Of a DNA stretch of 64,000 bases, positions 33,638 through 43,125 are shown piece after piece. A program made the translations under genes and the position numbers. The DNA comes from Clostridia bacterium (GTDB lineage: Bacteria; Bacillota; Clostridia; Oscillospirales; Acutalibacteraceae): assembly GCA_017516485.1 (NCBI GenBank), contig JAFXCH010000062.1, positions 1-64,000 of the forward strand. The letters are read 5' to 3'. The stretch's first letter is position 1. Every line of letters starts with the position of its first letter. The notes under the pieces were generated by a model. The model worked only from the letters and a program-made list of their open reading frames with translations, had not been told where the DNA came from and made no database searches.

Positions 33638-35494
33638 TTATTCTTCTGTTTTTTCAAACTGGCTGTTGTAAAGGTTAGCGTAGAATCCGTCAAGAGCCAT
33701 AAGCTCGTCGTGATTGCCTTGCTCAACAATGTCGCCGTTGTTCATACACAGTATAAGGTCAGCGTTGCGTATTGTTGAAAGGCGGTGTGCAATAATGAAG
33801 CTTGTTCTGCCTTTCATAAGGTTATCCATAGCACGCTGAATGAGTATTTCTGTGCGTGTGTCAACCGAGCTTGTAGCTTCGTCGAGGATGAGTATTTTCG
33901 GGTCGGCAAGTATAGCTCTTGCAATTGTCAAAAGTTGCTTCTGACCCTGCGAAATATTCGTTACCTCTTCGTTAAGCTCCATATTATATCCGTCCGGCAG
34001 GGTACGTACAAAATGGTCAACCTGAGCCAATTTTGCGGCTTTTATAACCTCTTCGTCGGTGGCGTCGAGTTTGCCGTAGCGGATGTTGTCCATAATACTT
34101 CCGCAGTACAGCCATGTGTCTTGAAGTACCATACCAAATTCGCTTCTCAAGTCGTGTCTGTCAAAATCAGTGAGATTGTATCCGTCGATATATATTGCAC
34201 CGTCGGTCAGCTCGTGGAAACGCATAAGAAGTTTTACCATTGTGGTTTTACCTGCACCGGTCGGGCCGACAATAGCAATTTTCTGTCCGCTCTTAACTTT
34301 GGCGGAGAAGTCGGTGATTACTATTTTATCTGTATCTTCGTAGCCGAATTTCACGTGGTCAAATGTGATATTACCCTTGATTTCAACATCAGAGAGTCTG
34401 AGTGTTGCCTTTGAGTCATCCTCTTCCGGTTCGTCAAGGAATTCGAAAACTCGTTCTGCTGCAGCAGCCATTCTCTGAAGCTGAGCGGAGATGTTCGCAA
34501 GCTGATTGATGGGCTGGTTGAAGTTGCGTACATACTGAAGCATAGCCTGGATTCCGCCGATGTCAAGTTTGCCTTTTGAAGCAAGTATTGCACCTACAAC
34601 ACAAACCATTACATAGCCGAGGTTGCCCACAAACCCCATAAGCGGCATCATGAGACCCGAAAGGAACTCAGCTTTTCTTGCGTTTTCGGCAAGTGCATCG
34701 TTGAGCTCGTCAAATTCTTCAAGTGAGCGTTTTTCACCGTTGAAAGCCTTTACCACAAGGTGTGCACCGTACATTTCTTCAATGTGTCCGTTGACAGCAC
34801 CAAGGAATTTCTGTTGCTTGCGGAAATGCGGCTGTGAAAGCTTTACGATATTGCGAACAACAATAAGTGATACGGGTACGGTGAGCACAATTATCAGTGT
34901 CAGCAGGGGACTGGTCAACAGCATCATTGCAAGTATACCAATAAGCGATGTGACCGAGGTTGCTGCCTGAGTAATACTCTGTGTAAGTGCCTGTTCGAGG
35001 GTATCAACGTCGTTGGTGATTCGTGAAAGTACGTCGCCCTGACTCTGTTTGTGGAAGAAGCCGAGAGGAATTCTGTTAATTTTCTGCATTATATCGTTAC
35101 GCAGATTGAATGAAAGTCTTGTTGTTACACCTGCCATAATGAACGATTGCAGGTAGTTGAAAGCGGCACTTACAGCATAAACTGCAACAAGTATTGTCAG
35201 TATCTGTGCGATTTTTGCAAGGTCAATTGTGCCGCTTGAGTTCATCATTCTGCGCACACCTGCGGCAACTTCATTAGTTGCGTTTGCAAGTATTCTGGGA
35301 CCTATTACATTAAACAGTGAGCTACCTGCCGCAAAGATTATTACGGCAATAAAACGCAGTTTGAACGGTGCAATCAGCTTTAGAATTTTCTTTATTGTGC
35401 CCTTGAAATCCTTGGGTTTTTCGTGCGGTTTGCCCGGACCTCCGTGCTTGGGAGGTTTGCGGAATGATTCGGGTTTTTCGTGTTTCTTGCTCAT
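33638..35494 (-). CDS. ABC exporter half-transporter, subunit with consensus ATPase site
   Basis: A 618-residue fused permease/ATPase (type IV exporter). After a Lys/Pro-rich tail of ~35 residues come six membrane helices (about 40-330) and the nucleotide-binding domain, with Walker A GPTGAGKTT, a non-canonical signature ISQGQ, Walker B ILILDEATSSVD with catalytic Glu, and the switch His in IAHRLSTI. Its partner, encoded upstream with a 4-base overlap, has the opposite pattern, so the two form an asymmetric heterodimer like LmrCD, BmrCD or TM287/288. The substrate is unknown (drug, lipid or peptide). Confidence 0.92.
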   Translation of the reverse strand: MSKKHEKPESFRKPPKHGGPGKPHEKPKDFKGTIKKILKLIAPFKLRFIAVIIFAAGSSLFNVIGPRILANATNEVAAGVRRMMNSSGTIDLAKIAQILTILVAVYAVSAAFNYLQSFIMAGVTTRLSFNLRNDIMQKINRIPLGFFHKQSQGDVLSRITNDVDTLEQALTQSITQAATSVTSLIGILAMMLLTSPLLTLIIVLTVPVSLIVVRNIVKLSQPHFRKQQKFLGAVNGHIEEMYGAHLVVKAFNGEKRSLEEFDELNDALAENARKAEFLSGLMMPLMGFVGNLGYVMVCVVGAILASKGKLDIGGIQAMLQYVRNFNQPINQLANISAQLQRMAAAAERVFEFLDEPEEDDSKATLRLSDVEIKGNITFDHVKFGYEDTDKIVITDFSAKVKSGQKIAIVGPTGAGKTTMVKLLMRFHELTDGAIYIDGYNLTDFDRHDLRSEFGMVLQDTWLYCGSIMDNIRYGKLDATDEEVIKAAKLAQVDHFVRTLPDGYNMELNEEVTNISQGQKQLLTIARAILADPKILILDEATSSVDTRTEILIQRAMDNLMKGRTSFIIAHRLSTIRNADLILCMNNGDIVEQGNHDELMALDGFYANLYNSQFEKTEE

Positions 35495-37230
35495 TCCAAT
35501 TCCTCCTTTGCAAGCTGTGATTCAGCAATCTCGCGGTATGCTTCACAGTTTTTAAGAAGCTCTTTATGTGTACCTTTGCCGACTATTCTGCCTTCGTCGA
35601 GCACAATTATCTGTTCTGCATTGAGTATTGTGCTTACGCGCTGTGCCACTATGAGTACTGTTGCGTCGGAAGTATATTTTTTGAGTGCTTTGCGCAGTGC
35701 GGCGTCAGTCTTGAGGTCGAGTGCTGAAAAGCTGTCGTCAAAAATATACACGGGTGCCTGCTTTACAAGTGCTCTTGCAATTGCAAGTCTCTGTCTCTGA
35801 CCGCCGCTGACGTTTGTACCGCCCTGAGATATGTCGGAATTAATACCTTCGGGCATATCGTATACAAATTTCGCCTGTGCCGTTTCAAGTGCTCTGTCAA
35901 TAAGCTCATCGTCGGCGTCGGGATTTGAAATGAGCATATTGCTCTTTACAGTACCCGAGAAAAGCAGTCCTTTTTGCGGTACATAGCCGATGTTTTCACG
36001 AAGCGAATGCATTGAAAGTTCACGTATATCAATGCCGTCGTATGTGATTGAGCCTTCGGTTATATCATAAAAACGGGGTATGAGATTAATCAGTGTCGAT
36101 TTACCGGAACCGGTTGAACCTATAAATGCAGTAGTCTGACCGGGCAGGGCAGTGAATGAAATGTCTGAGAGTACACAGTCATCAGCATTGTTATATCTGA
36201 ATGAAACGTTTTTGAATTCAATAACACCTTTGGCTTCTGTGAGTGTTTTCGGATTTGCAGTGTCATTGATTGAGGGTTCAGCCTTAAGCACCTCTGCAAG
36301 ACGATTGATTGAAACCATCGCACGGGGGATGCTTACAAATATCATTGCTATAAAAAGGAAAGACATAATTACGTGCATTGCATACTGAATGTACGCCATC
36401 ATATCACCGATTTCAAGTGTGCCGTCTTTTATGGCACCTGCACCAAACCAGACAATAGCAATTGTTGAGAAGTTCATTATTATCGTCATTGCGGGCATAA
36501 CAATAGATATTGTTCGCTGAACAAAGCGGTTTGTCATACGCAGGTCTTTGTTGGATTTTTCAAATCTTTCTTCCTCATACTTTTCGTTGCCGAATGCACG
36601 GATTACCATAAGACCCGAAAGATTTTCACGGCTGACAAGATTGAGTTTATCAATCAGCTTTTGCAGAGCCTTGATTTTGGGCATCGCTGCAGCAAGACCA
36701 ATGCCTATAATGCTCAGCAAAATTGCTACTGCAACAAGAAGAATCCAGCTCATACCTTTACTCTTGCTCAGTGCAAGTATAATACTGCCTACAGCCATTG
36801 TAGGTGCAAAAAACACCATTCTAATGCCGCCGCTGAGTATGCCTTGTACCTGCTGAATATCGTTTGTTGTTCTTGTAATAAGTGAGGCGGTGGAAAATTC
36901 ATCCATCTCTGTATTTGAAAACTTCAGCACTCGCTCAAAAACATCGTGTCGCATTCTGCGCGATATTATAGCGGATGTTTTTGTTGCAAAGAAACTGACG
37001 CTAACTGCCGCAACAACGCATACGAGTGCGATTGCAAGCATTTTTGCACCCTCGGTGAGAATGAATGCCATTTGATCGGCTTGACCGTTAAGCTTAACAA
37101 TTCCTTCATCTACAAGAGTAGCCATCATAGAGGGCAGGAGCAACTCAGTGAAAGCCTGTATAATAAGGAAAAACAAGCTCAGCGCTGCGTAACCTGCAGC
37201 ATATTTCAGATAACTGAGTACCTTTGTCAT
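35491..37230 (-). CDS. ABC exporter half-transporter, subunit with degenerate ATPase site
   Basis: A 579-residue partner of the downstream half-transporter. Six membrane helices precede an ATPase domain with Walker A GSTGSGKST and a canonical signature VSGGQ. Walker B ends in FDDSFSALD (Asp in place of the catalytic Glu), and the switch His is replaced by Gln (VAQRVSTI). In the heterodimer this leaves one hydrolysing site (partner Walker motifs plus this signature) and one non-hydrolysing site. It is the first gene of a two-gene operon, with a GGAGG-type ribosome site. No regulator gene is adjacent. Confidence 0.92.
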   Translation of the reverse strand: MTKVLSYLKYAAGYAALSLFFLIIQAFTELLLPSMMATLVDEGIVKLNGQADQMAFILTEGAKMLAIALVCVVAAVSVSFFATKTSAIISRRMRHDVFERVLKFSNTEMDEFSTASLITRTTNDIQQVQGILSGGIRMVFFAPTMAVGSIILALSKSKGMSWILLVAVAILLSIIGIGLAAAMPKIKALQKLIDKLNLVSRENLSGLMVIRAFGNEKYEEERFEKSNKDLRMTNRFVQRTISIVMPAMTIIMNFSTIAIVWFGAGAIKDGTLEIGDMMAYIQYAMHVIMSFLFIAMIFVSIPRAMVSINRLAEVLKAEPSINDTANPKTLTEAKGVIEFKNVSFRYNNADDCVLSDISFTALPGQTTAFIGSTGSGKSTLINLIPRFYDITEGSITYDGIDIRELSMHSLRENIGYVPQKGLLFSGTVKSNMLISNPDADDELIDRALETAQAKFVYDMPEGINSDISQGGTNVSGGQRQRLAIARALVKQAPVYIFDDSFSALDLKTDAALRKALKKYTSDATVLIVAQRVSTILNAEQIIVLDEGRIVGKGTHKELLKNCEAYREIAESQLAKEELE

Positions 37231-37291
37231 TTTCCTCCTCCTTTATATCTAATTATATACTAACTTTCTTATTTTACATTATGATGCCTTT

Positions 37292-37304
37292 TTGCACAAT
37301 GCAA
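37292..37304. promoter_or_regulatory. Small inverted repeat upstream of the ABC exporter genes
   Basis: TTGCACAATGCAA (arms TTGCA/TGCAA) lies in the A/T-rich 260-base gap between the exporter operon and metF, about 60 bases before the exporter start. It could be an operator, but no regulator is nearby. The rest of this gap shows no RNA structure or ORF, and in particular no SAM riboswitch. Confidence 0.3.
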
Positions 37305-37442
37305 GATTGTAAATTTTTTGTTAATTTGTAAAAAATATTTGCTTACTTCAGTGAACTAAATCGTTAAAGTATACACAAAATTAATTCAATATGACTTAAT
37401 TTTCTACTATGTGACGAAATATGTGTTTAAGATAATTTTTGT

Positions 37443-37471
37443 TTGCATATTAAAGAAGATTGTGTTATATA
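37443..37471 (+). promoter_or_regulatory. Promoter of the metF-metH-his gene string
   Basis: TTGCAT (37443-37448), 17 bases, TATATA (37466-37471) with an upstream TG. No second convincing promoter is seen until after hisIE, so about 12 kb may be transcribed from here. Internal promoters cannot be excluded. Confidence 0.55.
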
Positions 37472-37509
37472 TATAATATATTTATTTTATTGTGGGTTGG
37501 TGTTTTTCG

Positions 37510-38367
37510 GTGAAGGTTATCGACATTCTCAATAACGGTAAAGTGAATGTTTCATGCGAGCTTTTTCCGCCTAAGGTCTGGTCGCAGATTTCGGGTGCAA
37601 AGCAGGTTGTGCGTGACATTGCAAAGCTCTCACCGTCGTTTATGAGTGTTACCTACGGTGCAGGCGGAGGCACAAGTGAGCACACTGTTGACCTGAGCCG
37701 TGAGGTGCAAAGCTGTGGCGTCACCGCTCTTGCACATCTTACCTGCCTTTCAACCGACGAGCAAAAGCTGATTTCAGTTATCGAGCAGCTTAAGGCTGAC
37801 CATATCGAAAACATCCTTGCTCTTCGTGGCGATAAAGGCGAGCTTTCTGTACCCGGTGCATTTTCTCATGCGAGCGACCTTATTTCTCTTATCCGCAAGC
37901 ACGGCGATTTTTGTATCGGCGGTGCCTGTTATCCCGAGTGTCATCCCGAATCCGCAAGCGTTGCGGCAGATCTCGAAGGTCTGAAGATTAAGGCTGAAAG
38001 CGGTTGTCAGTTTTTCACAACCCAGATGTTTTTTGACAATAATGTTTTTTATAAGTTTATGTACCGGCTTCTTGCCGCAGGTATCAATGTGCCGGTAGTT
38101 GCAGGCATAATGCCCGTTACAAACAGTGCTCAGCTTGACCGTATCGTTTCTCTTTCAGGCTCCGGTATTCCGCTTCGATTCAAAGCGATTGCCGACAGAT
38201 TTGCTTCCGATCCGGATGCTATGAAGCAAGCAGGTATCGCATATGCAACAGAGCAGATTATCGACCTTGTTGCAAGCGGAGTCAATAACATACATATCTA
38301 TACGATGAATAAACCTGATATTGCCGCAGGTATTATGGCAAATCTCTCGGATATTATCGGAAAGTGA
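37510..38367 (+). CDS. metF: Methylenetetrahydrofolate reductase
   Basis: About 285 residues, an FMN/FAD-type TIM barrel. The catalytic Glu is in SCELFPPK, followed by the typical MSVTYGAGGGT, LTCL, NILALRGD and GGACYPECHPE segments. It reduces 5,10-methylene-THF to 5-methyl-THF, the methyl donor for the methionine synthase encoded next. The start is uncertain: GTG 37510 gives the usual N-terminus (VKVIDILNNGK), while GTG 37492 would add six residues. Neither has a strong ribosome site. Confidence 0.92.
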   Translation: MKVIDILNNGKVNVSCELFPPKVWSQISGAKQVVRDIAKLSPSFMSVTYGAGGGTSEHTVDLSREVQSCGVTALAHLTCLSTDEQKLISVIEQLKADHIENILALRGDKGELSVPGAFSHASDLISLIRKHGDFCIGGACYPECHPESASVAADLEGLKIKAESGCQFFTTQMFFDNNVFYKFMYRLLAAGINVPVVAGIMPVTNSAQLDRIVSLSGSGIPLRFKAIADRFASDPDAMKQAGIAYATEQIIDLVASGVNNIHIYTMNKPDIAAGIMANLSDIIGK

Positions 38368-38380
38368 GGCACCGTTTAAG

Positions 38381-40777
38381 ATGAATTTTAAAGAGCAATT
38401 TGGCTCCAGTCTGCTTTTTTGTGACGGTGCTATGGGTACAATGCTCCAGTCGCTCGGTCTGCCTGCAGGCAAACGTGCCGACCATTGGAGTATCGAACAG
38501 CCCGATAAAGTAAAAAGTGTCCATTTGAAATATCTCGAGTGTGGCTGTGATATCATTACGGCAAATACTTTTTCTGCACCTGCAGGTGGTGAGTATTCAC
38601 CCGAGCAGATTGCTGCGGCAGGCGTTAGAATTGCAAAGTCAGCCGTGGCAGAGAGTGGCAAGCACGCTTTTGTAGCACTGGATATGACTTCTACGGGTGA
38701 GCTTCTCGAACCATTCGGCAGTCTTACTTTTGAAGATGCTTACGATGGCTTTGCCCGTACTGTCAAAGCAGGTGAGGCAGCAGGTGCTGACCTTATACTT
38801 ATCGAAACTATGACTGATACTGCCGAAATTAAAGCGGCTGTACTCGCATCAAAAGAGAATGCTTCTCTTCCCGTTGTTGTCACATTCACTGTTGACGAAG
38901 ACGGCAGACTTATGAACGGCGCGGATATTATTACTGCTGCCGCTCTTATTGAAAGTCTCGGTGCCGACGGTGTCGGTCTAAACTGTGGCTTTGGCCCCGA
39001 AAAAATGCTTGAGTTTGTACCTGAACTTCTTGAGTTTAGTACTCTTCCGGTGCTTGTCAATTCCAATGCAGGTATGCCGAATGTTGTCGACGGTAAGACT
39101 GTATACGATGTCGATGCTGTTCAGTTTGCCGAAAGTGCCGAAAAGCTTGTGCGTTTGGGATGCGCGGCTGTAGGCGGCTGTTGCGGTACAACTCCGGCTC
39201 ATATTTCAGCAGTGGTTGAGCGCTGTTCTCCGGTTGGAATCTGCAAGAAATCCGAAACAAAACGTAAAAGCTTTGTTTCATCACGCTGTAAAACAGTTTT
39301 CTTCGACGATAAAACAGTAATAATCGGTGAGAGAATCAATCCAACGGGTAAACCCAAACTCAGATCCGCACTTCAGGAAGGTAATCTTGAGTACCTCTGC
39401 GGTGAAGCAACCTCGCAGGAGGCAGCTGGTGCGGATATTCTTGATGTCAATGTTGGTATTTCACAGATTGATGAAGTGAAGGTGCTTACTGAGGCTGTAA
39501 AGTGCGTACAGCAGGTGACAACTCTTCCTTTGCAGATTGATACATCAGATGTGCATGCACTCGAAAATGCACTGCGTGTCTATATTGGTAAACCGCTTAT
39601 AAATTCTGTTAACGGCTCTGAAGAGTCGATGAGTACTGTTCTCCCTCTTGCAGCAAAGTACGGTGCGATGGTAGTAGGTCTTACCCTTGACGATAAGGGA
39701 ATTCCCGAAACTGCTGAGGGTAGAATTGAAATTGCGAAACGTATCATTGACCGTGCGGCTCAGTACGGTATCGATAAAAGCGATATAATTATCGACCCGC
39801 TTACAATGACGATAAGTACTGCCGATAACGGTGCACTTCCGACACTTGAAGCACTTGATGTGCTGAAAAACGAGATAGGTGTGCATACCGTACTCGGTGT
39901 GTCAAATATTTCGTTCGGCTTGCCCGAGCGTGAAAAAGTAAATTCCGCTTTCTTTTCTCTTGCTATGCAGAAGGGACTCAGTGCAGGTATCGTAAATCCT
40001 TTAAGCCGTGCAATGATGGATTCCTACTATGCGTTTAACGCTCTTTATGCAAGAGATAAAGGCTGCCTTGACTATATTGCTAATATCGGCAAATCGGCTG
40101 ATGCACTCTCTGCTGTACCTGTTGTAAAACAGCATGTAGCAGCACCTTCCGATGACCTTAAATCTGCCGTTGTAAACGGTCTTGGCGAAAAAGCGGCGGC
40201 TTGTACAAAGGCTTTACTTCAAGATAAAACTCCGCTCGAAATAATCGACGGTATGCTTATTCCCGCACTTGATGAAACAGGCAGGCTGTTTGAAGAAAAA
40301 AAGCTGTTTTTACCTCAGCTTCTCCTTTCAGCAAAGGCGGCAACTGCGGCTTTCGACGTTATTAAATCCGCTATCGCCGAGAGTGGCGAAAGAGAAAACA
40401 AAAAAGGTAAAATTATTCTTGCAACAGTCAAGGGTGATGTTCACGATATCGGCAAGAATATCGTAAAAGTACTTCTTGAAAATTACGGCTACGATGTTAT
40501 CGATCTCGGTAAGGATGTATCTCCTGAAGTTATAGTCGCAAGAGCAATAGCAGACAATGTTAAACTTGTTGGCTTGAGTGCGCTGATGACTACGACTGTG
40601 CCGAATATGGCTCAGACGATTTCTATGCTACGCAGTGAGCATAACTGTAAGGTTATGGTAGGCGGTGCAGTGCTTACTGCAGAGTATGCAGAGGAAATCG
40701 GAGCTGATTTTTACTGTAAAGATGCTATGGCGTCTGTACGCTGTGCAGAAAAACTATACGAGGAAGGTGAGCTTTAA
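38381..40777 (+). CDS. metH: Cobalamin-dependent methionine synthase, short form without reactivation domain
   Basis: A 798-residue modular enzyme. The homocysteine/zinc barrel spans about 1-300 (GLNCGFGPE and GGCCGTTPAHI carry the zinc cysteines), the folate barrel about 305-570 (IIGERINPTGKPKL), the cap about 580-680, and the B12 domain about 670-798 with the cobalt-ligating His688 in GDVHDIGKNIV. The C-terminal AdoMet reactivation domain of E. coli-type MetH is absent, as in Thermotoga and many Clostridia, so oxidised cobalamin must be re-reduced by a separate factor. Start at ATG 38381, 13 bases after metF, with a weak GTGAGG site. Confidence 0.94.
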   Translation: MNFKEQFGSSLLFCDGAMGTMLQSLGLPAGKRADHWSIEQPDKVKSVHLKYLECGCDIITANTFSAPAGGEYSPEQIAAAGVRIAKSAVAESGKHAFVALDMTSTGELLEPFGSLTFEDAYDGFARTVKAGEAAGADLILIETMTDTAEIKAAVLASKENASLPVVVTFTVDEDGRLMNGADIITAAALIESLGADGVGLNCGFGPEKMLEFVPELLEFSTLPVLVNSNAGMPNVVDGKTVYDVDAVQFAESAEKLVRLGCAAVGGCCGTTPAHISAVVERCSPVGICKKSETKRKSFVSSRCKTVFFDDKTVIIGERINPTGKPKLRSALQEGNLEYLCGEATSQEAAGADILDVNVGISQIDEVKVLTEAVKCVQQVTTLPLQIDTSDVHALENALRVYIGKPLINSVNGSEESMSTVLPLAAKYGAMVVGLTLDDKGIPETAEGRIEIAKRIIDRAAQYGIDKSDIIIDPLTMTISTADNGALPTLEALDVLKNEIGVHTVLGVSNISFGLPEREKVNSAFFSLAMQKGLSAGIVNPLSRAMMDSYYAFNALYARDKGCLDYIANIGKSADALSAVPVVKQHVAAPSDDLKSAVVNGLGEKAAACTKALLQDKTPLEIIDGMLIPALDETGRLFEEKKLFLPQLLLSAKAATAAFDVIKSAIAESGERENKKGKIILATVKGDVHDIGKNIVKVLLENYGYDVIDLGKDVSPEVIVARAIADNVKLVGLSALMTTTVPNMAQTISMLRSEHNCKVMVGGAVLTAEYAEEIGADFYCKDAMASVRCAEKLYEEGEL

Positions 40778-42012
40778 TGAGCTTGTTTAACAAATATAAA
40801 TCCAAAGGAAGTAACTATTCAATAAAGCAGGTAGATCTCTCCGTTATGCCCGAGGGTACACCGGATGAGCTTAAATATCTCTATGAGCAGACGGTTGTTG
40901 ACCGTGGTGAAGGTTATCTCGGTCATCCTGATTCAGTGCTCCTCAAAAACGGTGATATTCTTACTTTCTATCCTAAGGGTCACGGTAAGGGTGCCGCACT
41001 TTCACGCAGAAGCACTGATGGCGGTGTAACTTTTATTGATGGTGTCAAGAATCCACCCAAATCGTGGGAAGGCTCACGCGAAACACCTACCGTTTACCGC
41101 CTTGAATTCAATGACCCCGATACTCCCGATAAACTTCTCCTTGTCTGCGGTAATCCCAAATGGGGCACAGAACCGACAACGGGCGGCTTTAACTGCTCAC
41201 TTTCCTGCGATGAGGGTGAAACCTGGAGCGAGTTTGAGCTGTTTTACAAGGGTATGAATACTATCGTCGCTATGGCTTCTCTTACAAGGCTTAAAGAAAA
41301 CGGTAAGTTTGCCGATAAATGGATGGCACTCTTCCACGATAAGCATTTCCATAACTGCAAAACAATACTCAGCTTTGATAAAGACGGTAAAATGCACTGG
41401 AGCGAGCCTGAAAAATACTTTGCGAAATACCGCGGTATCGAAAAAGGCAGTAATATGTGTGAGGTTGAGTGCGTACGCTCCGACGGCGGTAAGGGCGATG
41501 AGATTTGCTTGCTGACACGAAGCAATACAAAAAAGATCAATTCACTTATTACATTTTCAAATGATGAGGGCAAAACCTGGTCCGAGCCTGTTGAGCTTCC
41601 TGCCGCACTTAATGGCGAGCGCCATAAGGCAGATTATCTGCCCGACGGCAGGCTTATAATCACATTCCGCTCAATTGAGCGTGACCCTGAGAAAAACAAA
41701 ATCTATAAAGAGAAGGGTCATAACAAACGCGGTTGGTACAGCGAAGGCTGGATTGCCTGGGTAGGCACTTACGATGACCTTAAAAACGGCAGAGAGGGTC
41801 AGTACAGAATCAAGATTGCTCATACTTACCTTAATTATCAGAATGAGCCTGATACTGTTGCAAACGGCGACTGTGGCTATTGCGGTAATGTTGTACTTGA
41901 AGACGGTACTTTTGTCACCTCTACCTACGGCATATTTACTGCCGATGAAAAGCGTCATACTTATATTGCTTCAAAACGTATCCGACTTGAGGATACCGAT
42001 AAACTTCTTTAA
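40777..42012 (+). CDS. BNR-repeat sialidase-like (GH33-type fold) protein, cytoplasmic
   Basis: A 411-residue predicted six-bladed beta-propeller without a signal peptide. Three Asp-box-like motifs are visible (RSTDGGVTF, SCDEGETWSE, SNDEGKTWSE), and FRSIERD with the late GDCGYCGNVVLEDG could carry active-site residues. Classic sialidases have an Arg triad that I cannot confirm here, so another glycosidase or lyase activity is possible. Its ATG overlaps the metH stop codon by one base and hisZ follows after 20 bases, so it sits inside an amino-acid biosynthesis operon, an odd place for a sugar enzyme. Confidence 0.72.
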   Translation: MSLFNKYKSKGSNYSIKQVDLSVMPEGTPDELKYLYEQTVVDRGEGYLGHPDSVLLKNGDILTFYPKGHGKGAALSRRSTDGGVTFIDGVKNPPKSWEGSRETPTVYRLEFNDPDTPDKLLLVCGNPKWGTEPTTGGFNCSLSCDEGETWSEFELFYKGMNTIVAMASLTRLKENGKFADKWMALFHDKHFHNCKTILSFDKDGKMHWSEPEKYFAKYRGIEKGSNMCEVECVRSDGGKGDEICLLTRSNTKKINSLITFSNDEGKTWSEPVELPAALNGERHKADYLPDGRLIITFRSIERDPEKNKIYKEKGHNKRGWYSEGWIAWVGTYDDLKNGREGQYRIKIAHTYLNYQNEPDTVANGDCGYCGNVVLEDGTFVTSTYGIFTADEKRHTYIASKRIRLEDTDKLL

Positions 42013-42032
42013 TTATCAGCGGAGATTTACTT

Positions 42033-43118
42033 ATGGGTACTTACAACTACAACGATACAACGCTTTATAATCTTCGTATGCTCTATGAGCAGATGGGATA
42101 TAAGCGTTTCAAGATGAGCAAGTTTGAGGAATATGACCTATACCTTGAATACAAAAAATTCCTCTCAACAGAAAACATTATTACATTTACCGATCTTCAC
42201 GGTAAGCTCTTTGCTCTCAAGCCCGATATTACGCTTTCTATTGCAAAGAATGCAAAACCCGGTGAAGCACAAAAACTCTATTACAAAGAGAATGTTTACA
42301 GAGCTTCCAGAGAAACAAAGGAGTATAAAGAAATCACACAGCTCGGCCTTGAGTATATCGGTGATATTGATGCCTATACACTTGGCGAGGTTGTGCTTCT
42401 TGCCGCTCGCAGCTTAAAGGCTGTCAGTACTGATTATGTGCTCGATATTTCTCATATGGGTTTTGTTTCCGCTTTGCTTGATACAACTCAACTCAGCGAC
42501 AGCCGCAAGGAGAAACTTATCGGTTTCCTCGGTAAGAAGGATACTCATGAGCTTCTTTCAAGCTGTGAACATTACGGCGTCGAGCCTGAAACGGCACAGC
42601 GTATAGCAATGCTCTCCGAAATCTACGGCGATTTCGAGTCAACTTATCCTCGTATCCGTGAGCTTGTCGTAACTCCGGCTATGGCAGATGCGGCTGAGGA
42701 GCTTAAAGCCCTTTACGATTTCCTTAAGGCTTCAGGTGAGGGCGAGCATATCAACCTTGACTTCTCAATCGTCAATGATATGAGCTACTACAACGGTGTT
42801 ATTTACCGCGGTTATGTTGAGTCCGTACCTTGCAGTGTGCTCAGCGGCGGCAGATACGATAACCTTCTCAAAAAGCTTGGTAAGGATTGTCAGGCAATCG
42901 GTTTTGCTGTTTACGTCGATATTCTTGAGCTTTATGCAAAGTATGAGAAGGAGTATGATGTTGACGTGCTTCTTTGCTACGACAAGGGCGTTTCACCTAT
43001 TAAAATCTCCGAAAAGGCTGCCGAATATACATCTCAAGGCAAAACCGTAAAGGTGTTAAACTCAATACCTGAGGGTCTTAAATATAAACAGCTTGTAGCA
43101 ATTAAGGAAGGGGTGTGA
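42033..43118 (+). CDS. hisZ: ATP phosphoribosyltransferase regulatory subunit HisZ
   Basis: A 361-residue paralogue of the class II histidyl-tRNA synthetase core, with motif-2-like FTDLHGKLFALKPDITLSIAKN and the SGGRYDNLL segment near the end of the catalytic fold. It has no tRNA function. It is required to activate and confer histidine feedback on the short HisG, which is the next gene (8-base gap). It is the first gene of the histidine cluster. Confidence 0.94.
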   Translation: MGTYNYNDTTLYNLRMLYEQMGYKRFKMSKFEEYDLYLEYKKFLSTENIITFTDLHGKLFALKPDITLSIAKNAKPGEAQKLYYKENVYRASRETKEYKEITQLGLEYIGDIDAYTLGEVVLLAARSLKAVSTDYVLDISHMGFVSALLDTTQLSDSRKEKLIGFLGKKDTHELLSSCEHYGVEPETAQRIAMLSEIYGDFESTYPRIRELVVTPAMADAAEELKALYDFLKASGEGEHINLDFSIVNDMSYYNGVIYRGYVESVPCSVLSGGRYDNLLKKLGKDCQAIGFAVYVDILELYAKYEKEYDVDVLLCYDKGVSPIKISEKAAEYTSQGKTVKVLNSIPEGLKYKQLVAIKEGV

Positions 43119-43125
43119 GCCGATA

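Noticed and set aside
33785-34414. 209-codon plus-strand open frame opposite the ABC exporter
   Set aside because: Antisense to conserved ATPase motifs, with no homology and no ribosome site.
37231-37509. SAM or B12 riboswitch upstream of metF-metH
   Set aside because: The gap is A/T-rich without the conserved SAM-I or cobalamin core sequences; only a promoter and a small inverted repeat are seen.
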